Shown here: positions 43,892-52,652 of the stretch, one piece after another | Layout: every line of letters starts with the position of its first letter | Position numbering within the stretch: the stretch's first letter is position 1 | Origin: Firmicutes bacterium UBA5286 | Lineage (GTDB): Bacteria; Bacillota; Proteinivoracia; UBA4975 | Length of the DNA: 64,000 nucleotides | Assembly (NCBI GenBank): GCA_002408465.1 | Contig: DHSM01000006.1 | Span: forward strand, 1-64,000 | Reading direction: 5' to 3' | Program-made: the position numbers and the translations under genes | Notes under the pieces: generated by a model | Told to the model about the DNA's origin: nothing | What the model saw: the letters and a program-made list of their open reading frames with translations, nothing else | Database searches by the model: none

Positions 43892-44127
43892 TCATGTCTC
43901 CGGGTCTTGCCGATTGCCGCCAACAACAGCAGTGCTGTTGCCCCAGCCCCGACAACGGCCTCGGCAACAGCCAGTTCCGGAGCTCGGAGCATCTGCCAGA
44001 CCAGGGCCATGACCAGAGAATAGGCGATGAAGATGATGACGGCAGTGAGCAAATCCCGGCTACAGACGGCGATGAGAGCTGAGACCACTAAAAACAGCAG
44101 AAGCAGGATATTCAGCAATCCAGTCAT
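43888..44127 (-). CDS. DUF4040/MbhD-like antiporter subunit
   Basis: The 79-residue protein with two or three helices (SRDLLTAVIIFIAYSLVMALVWQMLRAPELAVAEAVVGAG) matches the DUF4040 family, equivalent to the MbhD part of MrpA. The ATG at 44127 follows GGGGAG. The open frame extends upstream into mrpG but is not supported there. Confidence 0.88.
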   Translation of the reverse strand: MTGLLNILLLLFLVVSALIAVCSRDLLTAVIIFIAYSLVMALVWQMLRAPELAVAEAVVGAGATALLLLAAIGKTRRHE

Positions 44128-44131
44128 ATGC

Positions 44132-44458
44132 TTACTCCCCTTTGCCCTGGTAGTTCCATTTGCAGCTCCCCTCAGCCATACTCTCTGGAATTGCAGCCTT
44201 GGCCATTGCATGGGCGGCAGTGGCGTTGGTAATCACCACTAAGACTGCAATCAGCAGGAGCTTGAAAGTGCTCCATGTAAAACCCAATCCTATCCCCAGG
44301 CCCAAAAAGACCAATAGGCAACCCAGGGTATCACACTTTGCTGCAGCTTGAATGCGGCAATAGACATCGGGAAGGCGCCACAGCCCTAAAGTGCCGGCGC
44401 CAAAGAAAAAGATGCCCCCAACAAGAAGAAGAATTATACCTATGTCCAAAAATCCCAT
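44132..44458 (-). CDS. mrpG: Na+/H+ antiporter subunit MrpG
   Basis: The 108-residue protein with three helices has the MrpG pattern GTLGLWRLPDVYCRIQAAAKCDTLG. GGGGGTG precedes the ATG. It lies between mrpF and the DUF4040 gene. Confidence 0.93.
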   Translation of the reverse strand: MGFLDIGIILLLVGGIFFFGAGTLGLWRLPDVYCRIQAAAKCDTLGCLLVFLGLGIGLGFTWSTFKLLLIAVLVVITNATAAHAMAKAAIPESMAEGSCKWNYQGKGE

Positions 44459-44469
44459 ACCGGCACCCC

Positions 44470-44730
44470 CTAAGATAGTTTGTCCTTTTCCAGGTATCTG
44501 GCCACACTGATTGTTGTCACAAAGATGACGAGAGCGCAGACGATGGCCGCATCCAGGAAATAAGTTTCAAAGATGCAGGCGCTAACAGCCAGCAAAGCGA
44601 CAATTCTTATCCCCAAAGAGTTTATGGCCAACAGCCTGTCAACTGCTGCCGGGCCCGTTGCTGCCCGCCCCAGGCAGGCAAAAATCAAGAAGAGAAGAGG
44701 GATGCATAACCCCGGCAATAATTCAGCCAT
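44470..44730 (-). CDS. mrpF: Na+/H+ antiporter subunit MrpF
   Basis: The 86-residue protein with three helices matches MrpF (GPAAVDRLLAINSLGIRIVALLAV). It overlaps mrpE by 8 nt and is preceded by GGAGGAGG. Confidence 0.92.
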   Translation of the reverse strand: MAELLPGLCIPLLFLIFACLGRAATGPAAVDRLLAINSLGIRIVALLAVSACIFETYFLDAAIVCALVIFVTTISVARYLEKDKLS

Positions 44731-45196
44731 TGTCCTCCTCCATTCCCCGCAGAAAACTTAACAGCGGCCACTGAACGATTTTCTGAGCAGCAGACAGATT
44801 GAGGGCATGAACTGTAAATTTCTCCCCTTTAACGGCAACAGTCAGAGTTCCCGGGGTCAGGGTAATTGAATTTGCCAATACCGTCTTCAAAAAACCGGAT
44901 TTCAACCCGGGATTAAAGGTAACCAGCACCGGCTGCAGCTGAAATTTTGGACTGAGGACAAGCCTGGCTGTTTGCAGCCCGGCAAGGATTAACTGGCCCA
45001 ACAGGTACAGGCCAAGAAAAAGAAAGCTAATAATCTTAGGGGTGCATAGCCCTCTCCCCTCAGCCGCCAAATTCCGATTGTGCCAGAGGACCAGCAGTGT
45101 GGCAACTGCGCCCGCTGCCCCGCTGGCCAGGGAAATTCCCGCCAGCATGAACCAGAAGCCCAGCAAGCAAAACCAGTAAAAAATAGTTCTGAGCAA
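44723..45196 (-). CDS. mrpE: Na+/H+ antiporter subunit MrpE
   Basis: The 157-residue protein has two or three N-terminal helices and a cytoplasmic C-terminal domain with PGLKSGFLKTVLANSITLTPGTLTV, the MrpE signature. TTG at 45196 follows GGGGGGAG. It is the first gene of the antiporter operon, 76 nt after rnfB, so the two operons may be read as one. Confidence 0.92.
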   Translation of the reverse strand: MLRTIFYWFCLLGFWFMLAGISLASGAAGAVATLLVLWHNRNLAAEGRGLCTPKIISFLFLGLYLLGQLILAGLQTARLVLSPKFQLQPVLVTFNPGLKSGFLKTVLANSITLTPGTLTVAVKGEKFTVHALNLSAAQKIVQWPLLSFLRGMEEDNG

Positions 45197-45226
45197 AGCA
45201 CTCCCCCCTAAATCTGATTAAGGCAA

Positions 45227-45248
45227 GCGCCTGTCAGAAGACAGGCGC
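45227..45248 (-). other. hairpin between rnfB and mrpE
   Basis: A 9-bp perfect stem (GCGCCTGTC with GACAGGCGC, 4-nt loop) lies between the rnfB stop and mrpE. On the minus strand only TTGCCTTAATC follows, so it is a weak terminator at best. It may rather stabilise or process an rnf-mrp transcript. Confidence 0.5.
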
Positions 45249-45272
45249 CACCCGGGTACAACAGTCTCTCAA

Positions 45273-45569
45273 TTAATCTAAAGCAACACCCATGATTTTG
45301 CTTATCTCCGAAGCAACCTTTTGCCTGCCGACGGGGCAGCCATTTACCGGCGCGTTGCCCGAGGCAACTGCCTCCGCAAAAGCAGCACAGCCGGCATGAC
45401 CGCAGCCGCCGCAGTTGGCGCCTGGCAAGATGGCAAGAATCTCGTCAATCTTTGGATCCTTTTCCACTTTAAATTTGACACTGGCCCAAGCCAGGATCCC
45501 GGCGAAAAAGATGCCCAAACCTGTCAGCAAGAGTATTGGAATCAAGATCTCAAGGAATTTATCAATCAT
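45273..45569 (-). CDS. rnfB: short RnfB lacking the C-terminal ferredoxin domains
   Basis: RnfB normally passes electrons from ferredoxin into the Rnf complex. This 98-residue product has the N-terminal membrane helix and the four-cysteine Fe-S motif (C53, C56, C61, C78: ANCGGCGHAGC then GCPVG). It then ends GVALD-stop, where typical RnfB continues with ferredoxin-like domains. No continuation exists in any frame in the 76 nt before mrpE. The ATG at 45569 follows AGGCGG; GTG at 45578 is an alternative. Confidence 0.85.
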   Translation of the reverse strand: MIDKFLEILIPILLLTGLGIFFAGILAWASVKFKVEKDPKIDEILAILPGANCGGCGHAGCAAFAEAVASGNAPVNGCPVGRQKVASEISKIMGVALD

Positions 45570-45581
45570 CTCAAGCACCGC

Positions 45582-46145
45582 CTAAAGGACGAATCCAGAG
45601 AAAGCCATGGCGAGAATCCCGGCGGTAATCAAAGCAATTGGGACTCCGGTAAAGGCTTCTGGAACGTCGCTGAGTTCAAGTTTTTCCCGGATACCGGCAA
45701 GGATGACCATAGCCAGGGTAAAGCCGGCAGAAGCGCCAAGACAGTGGATAATGGTCTCCAATAAGTTGTATCCGAAGCCAATGTTGAGAATGGCAATCCC
45801 CAAAATGGCGCAGTTAGTAGTAATCAGAGGCAGGTAGACACCCAAAGCCTTGTGCAGTGTCGGGCTGACCTTCTGCAGGAACATTTCCACAAACTGGACC
45901 AGAGCCGCGATAACTAAGATAAAGACTATGGTCTGCATATATTCCAGATGCAAAAGAACCAATAGTTTTTGCAGCAACCAAGTCAGGGTGGAAGCCACAG
46001 TCATGACAAAGGCAACACCCATGCCCATGCCAATAGAAGTATCCAGGCGCTTGGATACCCCCAGAAATGGGCAGATGCCTAGAAACCGGTTAAAGACAAA
46101 GTTGTTAAAGAAGATGGCGCCAAAGAAAATCATCACTAGTTTCAC
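45582..46145 (-). CDS. rnfA: Rnf complex subunit RnfA
   Basis: RnfA is a six-helix membrane subunit carrying a shared Fe-S cluster with RnfE. The 187 residues contain FNRFLGICPFLGVS and LPLITTNCAILG, with the conserved cysteines. GTG start after GGGAGG. It lies between rnfE and rnfB, the standard CDGEAB order. Confidence 0.95.
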   Translation of the reverse strand: MKLVMIFFGAIFFNNFVFNRFLGICPFLGVSKRLDTSIGMGMGVAFVMTVASTLTWLLQKLLVLLHLEYMQTIVFILVIAALVQFVEMFLQKVSPTLHKALGVYLPLITTNCAILGIAILNIGFGYNLLETIIHCLGASAGFTLAMVILAGIREKLELSDVPEAFTGVPIALITAGILAMAFSGFVL

Positions 46146-46148
46146 TGC

Positions 46149-46778
46149 TTACGCCTCCCTTTTTGCCGCAACAGTTTTTTTGCGGGGGCTTTTCTTGCGG
46201 GTAAGGGCGTTAATCAAAGCCATCAGCGTTCCCAGGGTAAAGAAAGCACCCGGAGGCAGAGAAAATATCGTAGCCATTGAAACATTTTCACCTGTCAGAG
46301 CATAGCCGAATATCGAGCCGGCCCCCAGGATTTCCCTGATGACGCCGATGACAGTAAGGCTGAGAGTAAAGCCCAAGCCTATGGCCAGCCCGTCCAAGGC
46401 GGATTTGCCTATAGAATGCTTAGAAGCATAGGCCTCAGCCCGGCCAAGGATAATGCAGTTAACCACAATCAGAGGCAGGAAGATGCCCAGCGCCTCATAA
46501 AGGGGATAGACATATGCTTCCATCAGCATGGAAATGATGGTGACAAATGTGGAGATGATGACAATATAACTAGGGATGCGCACCTGACTGGGAATGACAT
46601 TTTTGAGGGCAGCCACGACAACATTTGAGCCAATGAGCACCGCAGTAGTGGCCAGGCCCATGCCGATGCCATTAATTGCCAGAGTAGTTATGGCCAGGGT
46701 AGGGCACATGCCCAGGACCAACCGAAAAGTCGGGTTTTCCAGAAAAATTCCCCGCTTCAATTCTTTCAAGATTGACAT
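46149..46778 (-). CDS. rnfE: Rnf complex subunit RnfE
   Basis: The 209-residue membrane protein has six helices and the cysteine motifs RLVLGMCPTLAI and LPLIVVNCIILGRAEA, the counterparts of those in RnfA. The C-terminal tail is basic (TRKKSPRKK). GGAGGTGG precedes the ATG. Confidence 0.95.
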   Translation of the reverse strand: MSILKELKRGIFLENPTFRLVLGMCPTLAITTLAINGIGMGLATTAVLIGSNVVVAALKNVIPSQVRIPSYIVIISTFVTIISMLMEAYVYPLYEALGIFLPLIVVNCIILGRAEAYASKHSIGKSALDGLAIGLGFTLSLTVIGVIREILGAGSIFGYALTGENVSMATIFSLPPGAFFTLGTLMALINALTRKKSPRKKTVAAKREA

Positions 46779-46791
46779 TTGCTTCCACCTC

Positions 46792-48201
46792 CTATTGGCC
46801 TGTTCCGGAACTGGGTCCGGCTTTAATAGCGTTGATCATTGCATCCAACATGCCCTGGGAAGAATAGGAGGCGCCGCTGACCAAATCCACATCCAGAGTC
46901 TGGCCAACTTCAATGGCGCTGCTGAGTTGGCTGAATGCGGGTTCGGCCACCCCAACCGTATCGCCGTGGGTAAGGATCTGCACTGAGCTAATCCGCCCAT
47001 CTTTCATGGTAAAGCTTACCCGGATGGGCTCACGGCTGAAACCTTCTGCCTCACCTATATATTTTCCGTCAGGTAAATAGCTCAGATCCAGGACACCTTC
47101 GGAACGGAGGGCATTTTTCACGGCCTCAACCAGACCCTCGCTGGAATAGGTAGCGCCGCTGACCAGGTCGACATCCAGACTCTGCTCCTGTTTTATTGCG
47201 GCAATGATAGCTACAAAAGCTGGTCCCGAAACCTCAGCAGTGTCATCCTGGCTGATAATTGTTATTTCCGTAATTTTCCCGCCGGCAACAGTTACTTCTA
47301 CAGTAATATCACTGCTGAATCCCCGTGCGGTGCCAGTGTATTTCCCTGGAAGTAGGGAGCTGATGTCAATGGGAACATCCGCCTGGCCGCCAAACTCCGC
47401 CAAGGCATCGCGCACTGCCGCCTTAATCCCCTCAGAGGACATGGTGGCGCCGGAAACTGCGTCCACTTCAACAGTCTGCTCATCAATCATCGCTTGAGGA
47501 ATTTGCTTGATTGCAGGGTCGGAGACATTAGGACTCTCTTTGTGACTGACGATTTCAACATCAGTGAGCTTGCCTCCGGCAAAGGTTACGTTGACAGTAA
47601 TGTCGCCGCCGAAGCCCCGGCCGGTGCCGGTATAAACTCCATCAGGGACTTTGGCAAAGTCGATGCTAGTGTCTTCCACCAGACCGGCATAAGCGCCGAC
47701 AAATTGAACGGCCTTGCGCACACTGCCAATTACCGCCATGGAAGAGGAAGTAGCCCCCGAGATGGCATCCACATCTTCACCGGCGGCAAAGGGGGATTCC
47801 AGGCCCTTGCCCACAAACTGGTCCAGGTAGCCGGCAGCGGCGACTTTGCTGCCTAGGCCGGGAGTCTCCGAATGGCTGAATATCAGGACACCGGTTACGC
47901 TGGCCTCGGAATCCAGACCTACCAGCATATCAATCCCGGCGGAGCTGTAACCCTTCCCCACTAACCGCACCACATAACCAGCCGGCTCGCCGTTCTTCAT
48001 GGCGTGCCAAAGGGCGAGTTCGGTTTCCTCCTGGCGGATAAATTCATCTGCATCTATGACTTGGGCAAGTGTTTCATACAATCTCTTTTCAGAGTTTGCA
48101 GCAATAATGTCCTTGGTCAGCATATTCACCCCCGCCAGCAAGCCGGCGGAAATAGCTGCAATCAGGCCAAGGACGACAATCATCTTTGCGGTTTGATTCA
48201 C
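46792..48201 (-). CDS. rnfG: RnfG with three additional FMN-binding domains
   Basis: RnfG carries covalently bound FMN on the outer membrane face. Normal RnfG is about 180-210 residues; this one has 469. Residues 1-165 are a canonical RnfG with an N-terminal helix and flavinylation motif SGAT (T151). Three further FMN_bind modules follow at about 185-268, 283-365 and 375-459, with SGAT/S at T253, T351 and S445. The modules share YTGTGRGF-like starts and SS(E/Q)G ends. The GTG start overlaps the rnfD stop. Confidence 0.93.
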   Translation of the reverse strand: MNQTAKMIVVLGLIAAISAGLLAGVNMLTKDIIAANSEKRLYETLAQVIDADEFIRQEETELALWHAMKNGEPAGYVVRLVGKGYSSAGIDMLVGLDSEASVTGVLIFSHSETPGLGSKVAAAGYLDQFVGKGLESPFAAGEDVDAISGATSSSMAVIGSVRKAVQFVGAYAGLVEDTSIDFAKVPDGVYTGTGRGFGGDITVNVTFAGGKLTDVEIVSHKESPNVSDPAIKQIPQAMIDEQTVEVDAVSGATMSSEGIKAAVRDALAEFGGQADVPIDISSLLPGKYTGTARGFSSDITVEVTVAGGKITEITIISQDDTAEVSGPAFVAIIAAIKQEQSLDVDLVSGATYSSEGLVEAVKNALRSEGVLDLSYLPDGKYIGEAEGFSREPIRVSFTMKDGRISSVQILTHGDTVGVAEPAFSQLSSAIEVGQTLDVDLVSGASYSSQGMLDAMINAIKAGPSSGTGQ

Positions 48202-49148
48202 GACACCTTCACCTCCCCGAAGGTTTTAGGCACGGTATAGCGATCAATTAAGGGAACTAATGCGTTCATAAACAAAATAGCGTAAGTGACCCCTTCGGGG
48301 GCGCTGGCAAATTTTCGCACAAACATGGTAATCAAACCGCAGCCAATGCCGAAAATCAGGCGTCCGATTTTTGTGGTAGGAGAAGTAACCATATCAGTGG
48401 CCATAAACACTGCCCCAAAGAGAAGACCCCCAGCCAGCAAATTAAAGGCCACGTCATACAGAGAGAACTGACTGCTGAAAAAAGCAAAGAGGGCAGCGGC
48501 GCCAATGAAGCCAACAGGTATGCGCCAATCAATATGCCCTTTAAGCAGCAAATAGAGTCCGCCAATGCTAATGGCCAGGGCTGAGGTTTCACCCAGGCAG
48601 CCGCCTGTATTGCCCAAAAACATTTCCAGGAGGCTGGCCTCGGCCCCTCCCAAGGGAGTGGCCCCCGTTGTCAAATCGGCAAACCAGTTGCCAAGGCCCA
48701 GGGGATTGCTCCAGGCGGTCATTATTACCGGCCAGGCCATAAAGACAAAGGCTCTGGCTACAAGGGCCGGGTTGAAGATATTGTTGCCGATGCCGCCATA
48801 GGCCTGCTTGGCCAGGAGAATGGCAACGGCATTGGCGATTACTACCAGCCACATGGGGGCTGTGGGCGGCATAATCAGAGCAATAAGCAGGCCGGTAACT
48901 GCCGCGCTGCCGTCAAAGATGACGCCGGCATGTTTAAAGCCTTTGTGGCGTATTGCCATAAATACCCCTTCAATAACCATGGCCGAAACCAAAGAAGTAA
49001 TAAGCAGAATGAAGGCATGAAGGCCAAAGTAGAGAACTGAAACCAAAGAAACCGGAATCAGTGCGATTACCACATCCCACATTATGCTGCTGATAGACTT
49101 TCCCCCCAGTATGTGGGGAGATGGGCCTGTCAAGAATTTATCCGACAT
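48198..49148 (-). CDS. rnfD: Rnf complex subunit RnfD
   Basis: RnfD is a membrane subunit with covalent FMN and one of the ion-path candidates. The 316-residue protein has about nine helices and the flavinylation motif DLTTGATPLGG, with T164 the expected FMN site. GGAGGGA precedes the ATG. It lies between rnfC and rnfG. Confidence 0.95.
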   Translation of the reverse strand: MSDKFLTGPSPHILGGKSISSIMWDVVIALIPVSLVSVLYFGLHAFILLITSLVSAMVIEGVFMAIRHKGFKHAGVIFDGSAAVTGLLIALIMPPTAPMWLVVIANAVAILLAKQAYGGIGNNIFNPALVARAFVFMAWPVIMTAWSNPLGLGNWFADLTTGATPLGGAEASLLEMFLGNTGGCLGETSALAISIGGLYLLLKGHIDWRIPVGFIGAAALFAFFSSQFSLYDVAFNLLAGGLLFGAVFMATDMVTSPTTKIGRLIFGIGCGLITMFVRKFASAPEGVTYAILFMNALVPLIDRYTVPKTFGEVKVS

Positions 49149-49169
49149 AGATTATCCCTCCCTGCACAG

Positions 49170-50444
49170 CTACTTGCGGCGCCGGCGCTTTATTTTATTC
49201 TTTGCCGTCTGGATATATTTGACAATGGGAATCCTAGACGGGCAAACATAGGAACAGCAGCCGCACTCAATACAATTAAACAAATGAAATTGCTCTGCCA
49301 AATCTAACTTGACTTTCCTGGAATAAAGAGCAAGATAATTGGGCAAAAGTTTTTGCGGACAGGCATCCACACAACTGGCACAGCGAATGCAGGTCCTCTC
49401 CTCATATTCTCTGGCCTCTTTTTCGGTGAATGCCAATATGCCGGAAGTGCCTTTGGTCACTGGCGAATTGAGGTCGGCAACCGCTTTGCCCATCATGGGA
49501 CCGCCGTTGATTACTTTTATGGCATCGGCAGTCAGTCCCCCACAGAAATCAATGAGTTCAGCGATGGGTGTGCCTAGGCGCACCCTGACATTTTTGGGTT
49601 CTGCTATTCCCCTGCCTGATACTGTCACTACTCTGTCAATTAACGGACGGCCCAGGCTAACAGCCTGATGCACGGCAACGGCAGTAGCCACATTGCTGAC
49701 GACGATGCCAAGGTCAAGAGGCAATCCCCCCACCGGCACTTCTCTTCCCGTCAGGGTCTTAATGAGCTGGCGCTCACCGCCCTGGGGATAGCGCACCGGC
49801 ACCGAAACCACGCTGATATTGTCAAACTCCCTGGTCAAATCAGTGATATTGGCAATGGCATCGGGTTTGTTTGCCTCGATGCCGATGATGGCGGTTTTGG
49901 CGCCACAGGCCTCCATTAACAGCTTAATGCCGAGCACAAGCTCCTGGCCCTGCTCCACCATCAGCCTGTGGTCAGTGGTAAGAAAGGGCTCGCATTCTGC
50001 GCCGTTTAAGATAAGAGTGCTGACGCTTTTGCCCTCAGGTGGAGTTAGTTTAACATGAGTGGGGAATGTTGCCCCTCCCATGCCCACAATCCCTGCCTCC
50101 CGAATGAGCTGACGGAGTTCGGCTGGAGAGGCATAAATCTTTCCTTGTCCCGTAAAGCCTGAATTTGCCTGATCAGCAACAATATCAATGCCCTCAGCAT
50201 CTACAGCAGTCACTTCGCCGGCAACGCTGGCAATAATTGGCGCCGCTACAAAGGCGTCGGTATCGGCGATTTTTTGTCCAACTGCGACTTTATCTCCCGG
50301 CGCCACCACTGGGCTGCAGGGCGGCCCCAGATGTTGCGTCAACAACAGCCGCACTGTTTTAGGCAGGGGCATGTCAACTATTGGCTTGCCAGCAGTTAAT
50401 TCCTTGTTATATTTAGGATGAATACCCCCGGGAAATTTTTTCAC
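49170..50444 (-). CDS. rnfC: Rnf complex subunit RnfC
   Basis: RnfC oxidises or reduces NAD(H) through FMN and two [4Fe-4S] clusters. The 424 residues contain the glycine-rich nucleotide region GIVGMGGATFPTHVK, an SLBB-like segment and the cluster motifs CIRCASCVDACP and CIECGCCSYVCP. It ends in a basic tail. GTG at 50444 follows AAGGGGTGA. It is the first rnf gene, 56 nt after aspA, without an obvious terminator between them. Confidence 0.95.
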   Translation of the reverse strand: MKKFPGGIHPKYNKELTAGKPIVDMPLPKTVRLLLTQHLGPPCSPVVAPGDKVAVGQKIADTDAFVAAPIIASVAGEVTAVDAEGIDIVADQANSGFTGQGKIYASPAELRQLIREAGIVGMGGATFPTHVKLTPPEGKSVSTLILNGAECEPFLTTDHRLMVEQGQELVLGIKLLMEACGAKTAIIGIEANKPDAIANITDLTREFDNISVVSVPVRYPQGGERQLIKTLTGREVPVGGLPLDLGIVVSNVATAVAVHQAVSLGRPLIDRVVTVSGRGIAEPKNVRVRLGTPIAELIDFCGGLTADAIKVINGGPMMGKAVADLNSPVTKGTSGILAFTEKEAREYEERTCIRCASCVDACPQKLLPNYLALYSRKVKLDLAEQFHLFNCIECGCCSYVCPSRIPIVKYIQTAKNKIKRRRRK

Positions 50445-50500
50445 GAAAATCACCCCTTACAAGTTTAAGTATAGGCACAACCGCCCAAAAATAAAAGAGT

Positions 50501-51916
50501 CTATTTGAGCAAATTGGCGCCGGGGATACCGGGTTTGGTCATCTCTTGGGGATTGAGGATTATATCCAGTTCCTCTTCGGTTAGTATTCCCTTTTCCAGG
50601 ACGATTTCTCGAATAGGCCTGCCTGTGGTAATGGCCTCTTTAGCGATTACCGTGGCTGTTTCGTAGCCAACATGGGGATTGATGGCAGTAATAATGCCAA
50701 CACTCTGCTCAACCATCTGCCGGCAGCGCTGGACATTGGCGGTTATCCCCTTGACACATCTAGCTGTAAACACCTTGACCACATTGCTGAGAATGTCCAG
50801 GGACTGCAGAAGATTAAAGGTCAGCACCGGTTCCATGACATTGAGTTCCATCTGGCCTGCTTCAGAAGCTAATGTGACAGTCAAATCATTGCCAATGACC
50901 TGGAAGGCCACCTGATTGACAACTTCTGCCATGACAGGATTGACCTTGCCAGGCATAATGGATGAACCAGGCTGCATTGCAGGCAGGTTAATTTCATTTA
51001 AGCCGCAGCGGGGACCGGAAGCCAGCAGCCTCAAATCATTAGCCATCTTGGAAAGATCGACGGCGCATATTTTTAGGGCCGAAGAAAGCCCCACATAGAC
51101 ATCGGTGTTTTGGGTGGAATCCACCATATTCGCCGTCCGCGCAAGGGGAAGTTTGGTATTGGCGGCCAGTATTTCAGTAACTTCATCAATATATTCAACA
51201 TCTGCATTAAGCCCAGTGCCAACAGCAGTGGCACCCATGGAAATTGTCTGCAATCCGGAGGCGGCAGCTTGAATGCGCTTAATATCTCTGCCGATGGCGC
51301 AGGCCCATGCTCCAAATTCCTGACCCAAACGGATGGGAACAGCGTCCTGCAGATGGGTGCGGCCCATTTTTATAATGCCGTCGAATTCCTGTTCTTTTTC
51401 TTCCAGGGCTTGTCCCAGGCCAATAAGGGACTGGACTAGGGCAGCTGACAGCTTAAGGGCAGCAATCTTTATGGCAGTGGGGAAAGCATCATTGGTGGAT
51501 TGAGCCATATTGACGTGAGTATTAGGAGAAACCTGGACATAATCTCCCTTTTTGCCGCCAAGCAATTCAATGGCACGATTGGCCACCACTTCGTTGGCAT
51601 TCATATTATATGAAGTGCCTGCCCCTCCCTGAATGACATCAACTACAAACTGGTCAATAAATTTTCCTTCAAGAATTTCATCACAGGCGGCGACAATAGC
51701 GTTGCCAATTCTGGGGTTTAGCCTTTTGACATTGACATTAGCTTGAGCTGCGGCTTTTTTTACATGGGCCAGGGCCATAATCAACTCTCTGTGCGGTTTA
51801 TAGCCGGTAATAGGAAAGTTGTCTAAGGCCCTGGCAGTCTGAATTCCATAGTAAACATCCTGGGGGACTTCCCTGTCTCCTAAAAGATCACGTTCACGTC
51901 TGTAAGGTACCACCAT
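50501..51916 (-). CDS. aspA: aspartate ammonia-lyase
   Basis: AspA splits aspartate into fumarate and ammonia. The 471-residue protein matches the family length, starts with LLGDREVPQDVYYGIQTARA and has the fumarase/aspartase signature GSSIMPGKVNPV. A fumarase C assignment is less likely because the N-terminus is AspA-like. It lies between rex and rnfC. Fumarate could act as an electron sink coupled to NADH, which is inference. GGGAGG precedes the ATG. Confidence 0.9.
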   Translation of the reverse strand: MVVPYRRERDLLGDREVPQDVYYGIQTARALDNFPITGYKPHRELIMALAHVKKAAAQANVNVKRLNPRIGNAIVAACDEILEGKFIDQFVVDVIQGGAGTSYNMNANEVVANRAIELLGGKKGDYVQVSPNTHVNMAQSTNDAFPTAIKIAALKLSAALVQSLIGLGQALEEKEQEFDGIIKMGRTHLQDAVPIRLGQEFGAWACAIGRDIKRIQAAASGLQTISMGATAVGTGLNADVEYIDEVTEILAANTKLPLARTANMVDSTQNTDVYVGLSSALKICAVDLSKMANDLRLLASGPRCGLNEINLPAMQPGSSIMPGKVNPVMAEVVNQVAFQVIGNDLTVTLASEAGQMELNVMEPVLTFNLLQSLDILSNVVKVFTARCVKGITANVQRCRQMVEQSVGIITAINPHVGYETATVIAKEAITTGRPIREIVLEKGILTEEELDIILNPQEMTKPGIPGANLLK

Positions 51917-51990
51917 GAATCCTCCCTCGAATTATTAAACTTTTTTTACTACTTCGACTTGAATCCAAAAATTCCTTCCTGCCTCAGAAA

Positions 51991-52614
51991 CTACAGATAG
52001 TATGCCAGAGCCTGAAGCTCTGCCGTGACATCTGAATTCTGCACCCGCACCCCATCGGGAACATTAAGCAGTACCGGCGCAAAATTCAGGATTGCCCTAA
52101 TGCCTGCCGCTACCAGAATATCACATACTGACTGGGCTGCAGCCACAGGAACGGCGATGATGGCCATTTTAATCTCCTGTTGGCGGACGAAGCCCACCAG
52201 TTCCTCCATAGGCCGAACTTCATAAGCTCCATGAACTTGGCCTATTTTTGAAGGATGCCCGTCAAACAGGCCGACAATCTTGGTGGCGGTCTGTTGATAG
52301 CGGTTGTACCGGCACAGGGCAGCGCCAAGATTGCCAACACCTACCAGAACAATTGGTATCTCCTTGTCTAGTCCCAAGATGCCTGACAGTTTCTCAGAAA
52401 GGTCAGCAACCCGGTAGCCTTTACCTTTGATGCCAAAATCTCCAAAAATAGATAAGTCCTTGCGAATTTGGGCGGGATTTAAGTTTAAATCATGGCCCAT
52501 TTGCTGAGAGGACACGGAATCGACATCGTAATATTGCAGTTGTTGGAGATAGCGAAGGTAAACAGGCAGCCTGCGAATGACCACATCGGGTATCCGGTGG
52601 GACTTAGCAGTCAA
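51991..52614 (-). CDS. rex: redox-sensing repressor Rex
   Basis: Rex binds DNA when NADH is low and lets go when NADH rises. The 207-residue protein has a winged-helix N-terminus (LPVYLRYLQQL, NPAQIRKDLSIFGDFG) and a Rossmann domain with VLVGVGNLGAAL. TTG at 52614 lies 8 nt after GGGGGG; the open frame runs 16 codons further. It heads the aspA-rnf region and has a clear promoter. Confidence 0.95.
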   Translation of the reverse strand: MTAKSHRIPDVVIRRLPVYLRYLQQLQYYDVDSVSSQQMGHDLNLNPAQIRKDLSIFGDFGIKGKGYRVADLSEKLSGILGLDKEIPIVLVGVGNLGAALCRYNRYQQTATKIVGLFDGHPSKIGQVHGAYEVRPMEELVGFVRQQEIKMAIIAVPVAAAQSVCDILVAAGIRAILNFAPVLLNVPDGVRVQNSDVTAELQALAYYL

Positions 52615-52652
52615 ATAGCAATCCCCCCTTAAATAATAATGGACACGTAAAA

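Noticed and set aside
45197..45272. Frameshift that would restore the missing RnfB C-terminus
   Set aside because: The 76 nt before mrpE contain no cysteine-rich ferredoxin-like coding sequence in any frame.
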